Shown in pieces: positions 1 to 6,370 of a stretch of DNA of 10,228 bases (its first letter is position 1; each line of letters opens with the position of its first letter). The stretch covers positions 1 through 10,228 of the forward strand of contig CALESR010000215.1 in NCBI GenBank assembly GCA_937907485.1, given 5' to 3'. The position numbers and the translations under genes were made by a program. This DNA is from an uncultured Paracoccaceae bacterium. GTDB lineage: Bacteria; Pseudomonadota; Alphaproteobacteria; Rhodobacterales; Rhodobacteraceae. Below the pieces are notes generated by a model. It did no database searches. It saw only the letters and a program-made list of their open reading frames with translations, and had not been told where the DNA came from.

Positions 1-139
1 GTTGCGTCACCGCAAAGCCCCGCGTCTCGCCAACCTTGCGGATCGGCTCGCGCAGCAGGCCACCGGCGGGCTCAAAGCCCCGCATCCGGCGCTGGCCCTC
101 GCGGCGCGCGGTCTTGGCGGTGTCGGCGGGCGGTTTCAT
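1..139 (-). CDS. DciA-like DUF721 protein, N-terminal fragment (cut by window edge)
   Basis: Reading the minus strand from an ATG at 139-137 gives 46 open codons running off the left edge. The fragment begins MKPPADTAKTARREGQ and continues with an RRMRGFEPAGGLLREPIRK segment, then GETRGFAV. This Arg-rich opening and the 'RGFEPA-GLL-IRK-GE-RGFAV' pattern resemble the start of alphaproteobacterial DUF721 proteins, the DciA family, which loads or helps the replicative helicase DnaB in bacteria without DnaC. Only the N-terminus is visible, so domain content cannot be checked. The gene diverges from mutY with an 87-bp gap, and a DUF721/mutY divergent pair is, to my knowledge, common in Rhodobacterales. 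The family call is from motif memory; no catalytic residue is expected. Confidence 0.6.
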   Translation of the reverse strand, partial: MKPPADTAKTARREGQRRMRGFEPAGGLLREPIRKVGETRGFAVTQ

Positions 140-226
140 GCGGCGGCTGTGCTTTCCAAGGGTCGCGCACTATCTTAAGGACTTCCACGGCCAAGGCCAG
201 AGGGGCTGCGGCAGGAGGCGTCAAGA

Positions 227-1291
227 ATGCGTGACGGTGCTGAGATCGCGGCGGCCCTGCTGCGCTGGTATGACGGCGCCGCGCGGGTGCTGCCGTGGCG
301 CATCAGCCCTCAGGCGCGCGCGGCGGGCGAGGTGCCGGACCCTTACCGCGTCTGGCTGTCCGAGGTGATGCTGCAACAGACCACCGTCGCAGCCGTCAAA
401 GGATATTTCCACCGCTTTACAACGCGTTGGCCGGATGTTCAGGCGCTGGCCGCCGCGCCCGAGGCGCAGGTGATGGCCGAATGGGCCGGGCTTGGCTATT
501 ACGCCCGCGCCCGCAATCTGATCGCCTGCGCGCGGATCGTCGCGGCGGCGGGGCAGTTCCCCGATACGCTGGAGGGGCTGCGCGCCCTGCCCGGCCTTGG
601 CGCCTATACCGCAGCGGCGGTGGCGGCGATTGCCTTTGACCGGGCCGAAACCGTGGTCGATGGCAATGTCGAGCGGGTGGTGGCACGGCTCTTTGCCCAG
701 ACCGACCCTCTTCCGCGCGTCCGCCCCGCGCTGGCCCGGCTGGCCGCGACCCTGACTCCGACCCAGCGCCCCGGCGATTTCGCGCAGGCGATGATGGATT
801 TGGGCGCGACGGTCTGCGTGCCGAAGAAACCGCGCTGCGAGGCCTGCCCGCTGGAAGGGTTCTGCGAGGCGCGCGCGCGGGGCATCGCCGCCAGCCTGCC
901 GATGAAACCCGCCAAGCCGCCAAAACCGGTCCGCCGTGGGATCGCCTATGTGGCGATCCGGGTGGATGGCGCGCCCTTGTTGGAGACCCGTCCGCCAAAG
1001 GGTCTGCTGGGCGGGATGTCGGGCTGGCCCGGCAGTGACTGGAGCGACGCGCCAACCCCCGCGCCGCCGTTGCAGGCCGACTGGCACCCCCTTCCCGGCA
1101 CCCTGCGCCACACCTTCACGCATTTCCATCTGGACCTGACGGTTCATCTGGCCCGCGTTGGCCCTGATGCCCAACCGCTCACCGGCAGCTTTCAACCCGG
1201 CTTTGACCCCGAAAGCCTGCCAACGCTGATGCGCAAGGTTTGGGACCATGCGGCAACAGGCGACCTTTTCGCAGCACCGACAAAGCCCTAG
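227..1291 (+). CDS. mutY: A/G-specific adenine glycosylase MutY
   Basis: This 354-aa base-excision-repair enzyme removes adenine mispaired with 8-oxoguanine, preventing G:C to T:A changes. The helix-hairpin-helix glycosylase core carries WLSEVMLQQT (residues 43-52), where Glu46 corresponds to the catalytic Glu. The hairpin LPGLGAYTAAAVAAI spans 121-135. VDGNVERV (144-151) holds the catalytic Asp145. A [4Fe-4S] loop follows with Cys197, Cys204, Cys207 and Cys213 in C-x6-C-x2-C-x5-C spacing. The C-terminal part (about 235-345) is the NUDIX-like 8-oxoG reader, with GGMSGWPGSDW and HTFTHFHLDL. Length is normal for the family and all key residues are present. The ATG at 227 is supported by AGGAGG at 213-218, 8 nt upstream. 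The next gene starts 22 bp after the stop, suggesting co-transcription. Confidence 0.96.
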   Translation: MRDGAEIAAALLRWYDGAARVLPWRISPQARAAGEVPDPYRVWLSEVMLQQTTVAAVKGYFHRFTTRWPDVQALAAAPEAQVMAEWAGLGYYARARNLIACARIVAAAGQFPDTLEGLRALPGLGAYTAAAVAAIAFDRAETVVDGNVERVVARLFAQTDPLPRVRPALARLAATLTPTQRPGDFAQAMMDLGATVCVPKKPRCEACPLEGFCEARARGIAASLPMKPAKPPKPVRRGIAYVAIRVDGAPLLETRPPKGLLGGMSGWPGSDWSDAPTPAPPLQADWHPLPGTLRHTFTHFHLDLTVHLARVGPDAQPLTGSFQPGFDPESLPTLMRKVWDHAATGDLFAAPTKP

Positions 1292-1301
1292 ACTGCCAGC
1301 C

Positions 1302-1307
1302 AGAGGT
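1302..1307 (+). promoter_or_regulatory. Ribosome binding site fixing the alkB start at 1314
   Basis: AGAGGT lies 6 nt before the ATG at 1314. The reading frame is open further upstream to an ATG at 1248, but that start lies inside mutY and has no comparable Shine-Dalgarno sequence. It would also add a 22-residue polar tail ahead of the first membrane segment. The site therefore supports 1314 as the start. Confidence 0.6.
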
Positions 1308-1313
1308 GCCCCC

Positions 1314-2438
1314 ATGCGCAAGTCTCCCATCCTCGCTGCCCTGCCCTTCTGGCTGTCGCTTGGTTTTGTCCCGCTGATCGCGCTGGGCGCGCTGCTGGGC
1401 GGTTGGTGGCTGGCGCCCGCGTTGCTCTATGCCTTTGTCGTCATCACGGCGCTGGATGCGGCGCTGGGGCTGAACACCCGCAACCCGGCGACCGACACCC
1501 CGCTGGAGCAGCTTTTCTGGTATCGCCTCATCACCCTGATCTGGTTTCCGATCCAGCTGGTGCTGGTCTTAGGCGCGATCTGGTGGAGCACCACGGCCTC
1601 CGCCCTGTCGTGGCATGAGACGCTGGTGCTGTTCTTTGCCATTGGAGTGGCCTCGGGCGGGGTGGGGATCGTCTATGCGCATGAACTGATGCACCAGAAA
1701 ACCAAGATCGAGCGCTGGCTGGGTGATCTTCTGATGGCCTCGGTGCTCTACAGCCATTTCCGGTCCGAACATCTGCGGGTGCATCACCTCTGGGTCGCCA
1801 CGCCCCGCGACGCGGTGAGCGCGCGCTATAACGAGGGGTTCTGGCGGTTCTTTCCGCGGGTGCTGGTGGAATGCCCGCGCTCGGCCTGGGCGGCCGAGGT
1901 GGCGATGCTGGCGCGGGCGGGCAAGGGGCCTTTTGACCGGGCCAATCCCTTCTGGCGTTATGGCGCGTTGCAGGCCACCTTTTTGCTGCTGGCGCTGGGC
2001 GTCGGCGGCTGGGCAGGGCTGGGGCTGTTCCTGTGGCAGGCCCTTGTCGCGGTGATGCTGCTGGAACTGACGAACTATATCGAGCATTACGGGCTGACCC
2101 GCCGCCATCTGGGCGAGGGGCGCTATGAGCATGTGCTGCCGCGCCATTCATGGAACGCCTCGCAGACGGCGTCGAACTGGCTGCTCATCAACCTGCAGCG
2201 CCATTCCGACCACCATTACAAACCTGACCGCCGGTTTCCGCTGCTGCAAACCTATGCCGAGGACGAGGCGCCGCAACTGCCGCTGGGTTATCCCGCGCTG
2301 GTGGTGGCCGCGGTGATCCCGCCGCTGTGGCGCCGGGTGATGAACCCCCGCGTCCGCGCGTGGCGGCGGCAGTTCTATCCCGACATCACCGACTGGAGCG
2401 CCTATAAGGCCGGCACCAACCCGTTGCCGCGCGGCTAA
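1314..2438 (+). CDS. alkB: AlkB-type alkane 1-monooxygenase (integral membrane non-haem di-iron hydroxylase)
   Basis: This 374-aa membrane protein belongs to the fatty-acid desaturase/AlkB superfamily, which oxidises the terminal methyl of n-alkanes to alcohols with O2 and electrons from rubredoxin. The di-iron His boxes are all visible: HELMH (123-127); EHLRVHH (152-158) followed by WVATPRDAVSAR; and LQRHSDHH (294-301). NYIEHYGL (254-261) holds the extra NYxEHYG His motif that is typical of AlkB rather than of desaturases. Several hydrophobic segments precede and separate the boxes (about 8-52, 70-120 and 218-252). The length is slightly below the usual 400 or so. It follows mutY by 22 bp. 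No rubredoxin or rubredoxin reductase gene is in the window, so electron donors must be elsewhere. Substrate chain length cannot be read from the sequence. Confidence 0.88.
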   Translation: MRKSPILAALPFWLSLGFVPLIALGALLGGWWLAPALLYAFVVITALDAALGLNTRNPATDTPLEQLFWYRLITLIWFPIQLVLVLGAIWWSTTASALSWHETLVLFFAIGVASGGVGIVYAHELMHQKTKIERWLGDLLMASVLYSHFRSEHLRVHHLWVATPRDAVSARYNEGFWRFFPRVLVECPRSAWAAEVAMLARAGKGPFDRANPFWRYGALQATFLLLALGVGGWAGLGLFLWQALVAVMLLELTNYIEHYGLTRRHLGEGRYEHVLPRHSWNASQTASNWLLINLQRHSDHHYKPDRRFPLLQTYAEDEAPQLPLGYPALVVAAVIPPLWRRVMNPRVRAWRRQFYPDITDWSAYKAGTNPLPRG

Positions 2439-3505
2439 CGCCGGTTGCGGCCCAGCCAGCCAATCGCGCGGAACCACGCCAGCAGGCCGACGGCGAGGGC
2501 GGCCATCAGCCCCAGCGCCACCGGATAGCCCCAGCGCCAGTGCAATTCGGGCATGTGGTCAAAGTTCATTCCGTAAACCCCGACGACAAAGGTCAGCGGA
2601 ATGAAGATCGTCGAGATCAGCGTCAGCACCCGCATGACCTCGTTGGTGCGATGTGACTGGCTGGACAGCACCAGATCCACCAACCCGCCCGTCACATCGC
2701 GGCTCGATTGCAGCATCTCGGTCAATTGCACCACATGGTCCTGACAATCGCGCAGATAGAGCCGCGTCGCTGCCGAAATCTGCCCGTGATCCTCGCGCAT
2801 CAGGGCCGCCACCACGTCGCGCAACGGCCAGACGGCGCCGCGCATCGCCATGATCTCGCGCTTGTGGGCGTGGATTTCGGCCATGCCGACCTCGGCCTGA
2901 CCGAGGAGAACGCGCTCTTCCACGGCCTCCAGCTGCTCGGTCATGGTTTCGACCACCGGAAAGAACGAGTCGATCACCGCATCGATCAGCGCATAGCACA
3001 GGTAATCGGCCGACCGCGCACGGATCGGCCGGTGCGGCGCGCGCAGCCGATTGCGCACCGGCTCGAAAACATCGCCCGGCTTCTCTTGAAAGGTCAGGAC
3101 AAAAGTTTCACCCAGCACCATCGAGACCTGTTCGGTGTCGAACCCGTCCGGGTGTGGACTGGGCATCCTGAGGACGACAAAGGACTGGCCCTGATACTCC
3201 TCGGTCTTTGGCCGCTGGTGGACGTTGACAATGTCCTCCAGCACCAGCGGGTGCAGCCCAAAAGCCGTGCCGATCTGCGCCAGCAAGGCCGCGTCGCCCA
3301 GTCCGTCGATGTTCAGCCACAGCACCTTGCCCGGCTCGGGCGGGGCGATTTCAGGATGCTCGATCTCGACCAGACCGTCGGCGTTGAAATGCATGGCATG
3401 CAGCCGGGCGGTCAGTGCCCTTGGATCGACACTCAGCGTGCCGGGTGCCGTGCCGGGGGGCGAGCGGCGGCGTCTGACCGACGAGGGGCGGCGTTTTTGC
3501 GTCAT
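2435..3505 (-). CDS. corA: CorA family magnesium/cobalt (divalent cation) channel
   Basis: This 356-aa protein is a CorA-type pentameric channel for Mg2+ and related divalent ions in the inner membrane. The cytoplasmic funnel domain shows WLNIDGLGD, then GLHPLVLEDIVNVHQRPK, a CorA hallmark, and long helices rich in E, R and M. The end carries two membrane helices joined by GMN (312-314) and the loop FDHMPELHWRWGYP. The MPEL loop is typical of true CorA rather than ZntB. A short basic tail closes the protein. The start is uncertain: the ATG at 3505 gives an Arg-rich leader and has no clear Shine-Dalgarno sequence, and an internal ATG at 3394 would give a 319-aa protein closer to the usual length. 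The gene lies 9 bp after the DMT permease stop, so the two are probably co-transcribed. The 3' end overlaps convergent alkB. Confidence 0.92.
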   Translation of the reverse strand: MTQKRRPSSVRRRRSPPGTAPGTLSVDPRALTARLHAMHFNADGLVEIEHPEIAPPEPGKVLWLNIDGLGDAALLAQIGTAFGLHPLVLEDIVNVHQRPKTEEYQGQSFVVLRMPSPHPDGFDTEQVSMVLGETFVLTFQEKPGDVFEPVRNRLRAPHRPIRARSADYLCYALIDAVIDSFFPVVETMTEQLEAVEERVLLGQAEVGMAEIHAHKREIMAMRGAVWPLRDVVAALMREDHGQISAATRLYLRDCQDHVVQLTEMLQSSRDVTGGLVDLVLSSQSHRTNEVMRVLTLISTIFIPLTFVVGVYGMNFDHMPELHWRWGYPVALGLMAALAVGLLAWFRAIGWLGRNRR

Positions 3506-3514
3506 GGCCGGATG

Positions 3515-4387
3515 CTAGCGCGGCGCGGGCGCCTTGGATAGCTGCACCGCAAGGATGCCCGCCATGATGATCGCCACGCCAATCAGATCGACGATGCGCA
3601 GGCTCTCGCCCAGCAGCAACGCGGCGGTCGAGACGCCAAAGAACGGGTTGAGGAAGTGAAAGGTCGCGGCCCGCACCGCACCGATCCGCTGCACCAGCTT
3701 GAACCAGACCCAGGTCGCCAGCAGCCCCGGAACCAGCGTGGTATAGGTAAAGGCCAGACCCAGCCGCGGCGTCCAGTTGACGGTGAGCTCTTCCATCAGC
3801 AGCGCCGGGAGCAGCAGCGCCGCCGAGCCGATCAGCATCTGCAACCCGACCACCGTCATCAGGTTGCCGCCGGACGAGGCCCCACGCAGCGCCAGCGTCG
3901 CCACGGTCAGCGCCAGCGCGGCGATGATGCACAGGCCGACGCCGAACAGGTCGAGCCCGCCTTGAAACCGCGCGCCCATGATGAGGACGACGCCGCCGAA
4001 CCCGGCCACCAGCCCGGCCACCGCCAGCGGCTTCAACCGGTCGCCCATGAAGACGAACCCGGCCACCGCCACCAGCAGCGGCAGGGTGGAGGCGATGATC
4101 GAGGCGGCGCTGGCCTCGACCCACTGCATCGCGATGAAGTTGAGACCGAGATAGGCCGCGTTCTGGCAGAGACCGAAGACGATCGTTGCCCGCCACTGGG
4201 CGCGGGTCAGCCGCAGGGTCTCGCCCAGCGCGCGGGCGATCGCCAGCCCGATCAAACCCGAGATGAGGAACCGCACGGACAGCGAATACATCGGCGGCGC
4301 ATCGACGACGATCATCCGGGCCGAGGTAAAGGCCGACGACCACATGAACGCGAAAGCGAGCCCCATCAGCAGCGCGCGGATATCCAT
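3515..4387 (-). CDS. EamA/DMT superfamily permease
   Basis: This 290-aa inner-membrane transporter of the drug/metabolite transporter superfamily has two EamA repeats of about 140 residues each and roughly ten hydrophobic helices. The first repeat opens with GLAFAFMWSSAFTSAR, the usual EamA opening. It includes NAAYLGLNFIAMQWVEASAA before a long hydrophobic helix, and FMGDRLKPLAVAGLVAGFGG at its end. The second repeat ends LLLGESLRIVDLIGVAIIMAG, the matching 'GE-l--d-iG--lI--G' signature. Family members export or import amino acids, metabolites or drugs; the substrate cannot be inferred. The ATG at 4387 has GGAGGGG 5 nt upstream on the minus strand. corA follows 9 bp downstream, suggesting a two-gene operon whose promoter lies in the gap above 4387. 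Confidence 0.9.
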   Translation of the reverse strand: MDIRALLMGLAFAFMWSSAFTSARMIVVDAPPMYSLSVRFLISGLIGLAIARALGETLRLTRAQWRATIVFGLCQNAAYLGLNFIAMQWVEASAASIIASTLPLLVAVAGFVFMGDRLKPLAVAGLVAGFGGVVLIMGARFQGGLDLFGVGLCIIAALALTVATLALRGASSGGNLMTVVGLQMLIGSAALLLPALLMEELTVNWTPRLGLAFTYTTLVPGLLATWVWFKLVQRIGAVRAATFHFLNPFFGVSTAALLLGESLRIVDLIGVAIIMAGILAVQLSKAPAPR

Positions 4388-4711
4388 CAGGTCCCCTCCA
4401 ACGGGGCGCGAGGGGCCCCGACAGCAGGGATAGCGGGGAATTCAGGTCAGGGAAAGGGGGTGTCCCACGCAAGGGACATTTGTGGAGTTGTGGGATTCCA
4501 AGGGGTTGACGGTTCCGGTTAAGGATTTGGTAAGGTTTGTCCCACGGTTTTTGAGGCGGCGCCGGTAGGGGAGTTGACCGGGGGTTGGGGGGCGCCTGTG
4601 CTTAGAAGGCGGGAGCGCATGAAATGCGCGTCCGTGGCGAGAAATAGAGTAGGCGCAAAACAAACCCACAGCTTGCTTAACCCGACGGCTTGATAAGGAG
4701 CGAATTGTTGC
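4388..4711. other. Gene-free interval between the DMT permease and the DUF262-HEPN insert
   Basis: About 324 bp separate the permease start from the HEPN stop codon. The left part (4388-4440) should hold the leader and promoter of the permease-corA unit. The middle (4461-4546) holds a repeat-rich, promoter-like block facing right, described separately. From about 4550 to 4690 the DNA is G-rich, with GGCGCC at 4557-4562 and 4591-4596 and a short hairpin GCGCAT-gaa-ATGCGC at 4615-4629. Composition shifts to AT-rich from about 4690, so the left junction of the insert probably lies near there. Neither strand encodes a convincing protein. A 24-codon plus-strand frame (4619-4693) with GGGAG upstream and a 75-codon minus-strand frame have no recognisable features. 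Confidence 0.6.
4461..4546 (+). promoter_or_regulatory. Rightward promoter-like block with GTGGGA/TCCCAC repeats and a CtrA-like half-match
   Basis: TGTCCCACG occurs twice, at 4461-4469 and 4538-4546. The first copy also forms an inverted repeat TGTCCC-n6-GGGACA (4461-4478). GTGGAG (4482-4487) and GTGGGA (4490-4495) lie in between, and AGGGG follows at 4501-4505. A TTGACG (4506-4511) that could act as a -35 box comes next. TTAA-n7-GTAA (4519-4533) differs by one base from the CtrA full site TTAA-n7-TTAA. A -10 box is not clear. GTGGGA-type direct repeats just before a promoter are the known layout of MraZ-controlled dcw promoters, but no mraZ gene follows here. The function is inferred from pattern only. 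Confidence 0.35.
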
Positions 4712-5194
4712 TCAACGCCCTAAAAAATGCCCGTGTAATCTCGTTATAGTTGATTGGTACGCCTTGAAATACAAATCGATCTTCGTGCCGGTCGTATCCC
4801 GATTGTTTCTTGTCTGATGTGCTATCGCTTTTCTTTTTCCCACCATATCCGAGATAACATTTCCATCCGAAGCATCCTCACTCCATTCGAGCGATAAGGC
4901 ATGCGAAAAATCCTTGTCAAATAGTGCAACTAACTCAACAATCTTGTTTTTATCAGGATTCTGAAATTGTTGACAAAGCCGCGAGATAGGCGCGGACATC
5001 TTTTGATGTGATGAATCCTCGGCATATCTTATCAAGATTTGCTTTATGTTCTGCTCAAGCCTACCTGTTATCGCAACACAAAGGTACTCGTTGATCATGC
5101 TCAGCGCCTCTCCGGATTGCCCGTCATACAATCCTTTCGAGACTCTTATTAAGCTACGTAACCTGTCAAAATCCGCTAGAACCTCAGGAAGCAT
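4712..5194 (-). CDS. Small HEPN-domain protein (RiboL-PSP-HEPN-like), predicted RNase effector
   Basis: This 160-aa, mostly helical soluble protein has no signal peptide or membrane segment. Residues 31-58 (ALSMINEYLCVAITGRLEQN and on to ILIRY) look like the first HEPN helices of the RiboL-PSP/MAE_28990 type, where 'YL-V---G-LE--I--ll--Y' recurs. GKRKAIAHQ (119-127) carries the Rx4H catalytic motif of metal-independent HEPN ribonucleases, Arg121 and His126, in the expected second half. Family knowledge predicts an RNA-cutting or RNA-binding toxin-like effector. The ATG lies 2 bp after the DUF262 stop, with a GGAG Shine-Dalgarno sequence inside the end of that gene, so the two are translationally linked. 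Base composition is much more AT-rich than the flanks, pointing to horizontal transfer. It could alternatively be a regulatory, catalytically weak HEPN. Confidence 0.75.
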   Translation of the reverse strand: MLPEVLADFDRLRSLIRVSKGLYDGQSGEALSMINEYLCVAITGRLEQNIKQILIRYAEDSSHQKMSAPISRLCQQFQNPDKNKIVELVALFDKDFSHALSLEWSEDASDGNVISDMVGKRKAIAHQTRNNRDTTGTKIDLYFKAYQSTITRLHGHFLGR

Positions 5195-5196
5195 TA

Positions 5197-6291
5197 CTAG
5201 TCTCCGAGAGCTTTTATTGCTCTTTCGAATCGATTCTTTACATATTCCTCATCGGCTGTGCTCCTCGATATCCAGCCTAAGTATTCGGTATCTTGTTGGA
5301 GCTTGTCATATGCGCGCCTAACGGAATCATCACTCACCTCACCCCCTTTCTGCAGTTTCAGGGACAACGCCACAGTGAAGCTATCATAAAACGCAACATT
5401 GAGTGCCCGCCCACTTGGTCGGAATGGTCGGCTACCAAGGGAGCTTCTAATCTTTAATATTGAATCCTCCCAAATTGCGCGCACTTCTTGCATTTCAACC
5501 TTGTTTAAGCTTCTCCTATCCTTCATGTAGTCAGAAAGGAATTTTTTCATTGGGCGCCTGTAAACTGCGAGGCGGTCTCGAAAGGCGAACAGCCTTAATA
5601 TTAGTTCAACATCTTTAAGGCGGTTGCTTTTCTTGCCGAAAATCTCTCTCCATTTTATATTGTCGTTCAAAGAGAAAAGCAGAGTGTTAAAATCTCCATA
5701 CGCAATGCAGGATCGAATCTCTTGCGGAGATAATTTTAGCCCACCAGTATTGATTCTCTCAAAAACTTCATAAACGCTGTCCATATTGTCACTTGGAGTG
5801 TCTTGTTTGAAAACGGTTGCGTGAATAGTGGCGTCATCTAGCCGCAATTGATCGTCTTCGCTCAAGTCAGCGTACCCTAGGTCTTTCCATTTAGTTTTTA
5901 TGCCAGTCAGCTTAAATTTTTTCTCACCAAACAGACCGTCATAGAATTTCTGTAAGGACTTAAGTCTTTGTTGGCCATCAATAACAAGGTGCTTTGGTCC
6001 GTCCCCCTCTTTATACAAAAAAACCCCAGGAACGGGGAGTCCCAAGAGAAGAGACTCTATAAACTTCGAGGCGTCGTTTTGGCTCCATACATACTGTCGT
6101 TGAAAATCCGGAATATAGTAATTTTCGCTTCTGAGGCGCTTCACCAGCCCATCAACATTATGGTCTACGCCATAGGAAGTTATGGTGAAGAGATCTTCCG
6201 AAGTGCTCTCGTCTTCGTTGTCAACATCGTCGTCTTCAACGTTCTTAAGGTCGACAATCTCTTCTTCTAGTTTTTCTACTTCCGTTGCCAC
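5197..6291 (-). CDS. DUF262 (GmrS-like, ParB/Srx fold) protein without an HNH domain
   Basis: This 364-aa protein has the DUF262 hallmarks in order: YYIPDFQRQYVWS (58-70), FIESLLLGLPVPGVFLY (77-93), VIDGQQRLKSL (103-113), and FERINTGGLKLSPQEIR (177-193). DGQQR and the F-RIN-GG loop form the nucleotide/phosphate-handling core seen in GmrS, SspE and BrxU, which restrict modified phage DNA or sense phosphorothioates. The remaining region (about 200-364) is helical. It shows no DUF1524/HNH nuclease motif, and the length is that of a stand-alone DUF262 protein. The N-terminus (4-33) is strongly acidic. The start is GTG at 6291, with GGGGAA 9 nt upstream. The HEPN gene follows 2 bp later, so DUF262 probably senses or controls and HEPN acts. 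The AT-rich composition contrasts with both flanks. Which nucleotide or DNA feature it recognises is unknown. Confidence 0.85.
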   Translation of the reverse strand: MATEVEKLEEEIVDLKNVEDDDVDNEDESTSEDLFTITSYGVDHNVDGLVKRLRSENYYIPDFQRQYVWSQNDASKFIESLLLGLPVPGVFLYKEGDGPKHLVIDGQQRLKSLQKFYDGLFGEKKFKLTGIKTKWKDLGYADLSEDDQLRLDDATIHATVFKQDTPSDNMDSVYEVFERINTGGLKLSPQEIRSCIAYGDFNTLLFSLNDNIKWREIFGKKSNRLKDVELILRLFAFRDRLAVYRRPMKKFLSDYMKDRRSLNKVEMQEVRAIWEDSILKIRSSLGSRPFRPSGRALNVAFYDSFTVALSLKLQKGGEVSDDSVRRAYDKLQQDTEYLGWISRSTADEEYVKNRFERAIKALGD

Positions 6292-6323
6292 AGCTGAAAC
6301 TTCCCCTGTTTTCTTTGTCGCAA

Positions 6324-6352
6324 AGGCTAACTAACAGACCGATAAATCGCAA
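6324..6352 (-). promoter_or_regulatory. Candidate promoter for the DUF262-HEPN operon
   Basis: On the minus strand TTGCGA (6352-6347), a 17-nt spacer and TAGCCT (6329-6324) form a plausible sigma-70-type promoter about 35 bp upstream of the GTG start. The short palindrome CTTTG-tcg-CAAAG (6313-6325) touches its -10 end and could be an operator. The -35 also overlaps a 5-bp hairpin GCAAC-n6-GTTGC (6349-6364) lying just past the stop of the ParB-like gene. This is inferred from consensus matching only. Confidence 0.35.
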
Positions 6353-6370
6353 CGATGAAGTTGCCCCCCC

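Noticed and set aside
2708..3541. Long plus-strand open frame opposite corA
   Set aside because: It is a GC-skew shadow of corA, rich in Q, H and R with no family motifs. corA itself has unmistakable signatures.
4442..4669. 75-codon minus-strand frame in the gap upstream of the DMT permease
   Set aside because: It has no domain-like pattern or ribosome binding site, and it runs antisense through the repeat-rich promoter-like block. It is probably a chance open frame.
4619..4693. 24-codon plus-strand frame starting MKCASVARNR with GGGAG upstream, downstream of the promoter-like block
   Set aside because: It is short, shows no recognisable features, and its start is inside a hairpin (4615-4629). 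It cannot be told from chance without conservation data.
4698..4713. GAGC-n8-GCTC inverted repeat just past the HEPN stop, considered as an operon terminator
   Set aside because: A 4-bp stem with no T-run on the minus strand is too weak to call.
4690..6370. Insertion sequence or integrase-based element around the DUF262-HEPN pair
   Set aside because: No transposase or integrase gene, no clear terminal inverted repeats, no target duplication and no tRNA end could be seen.
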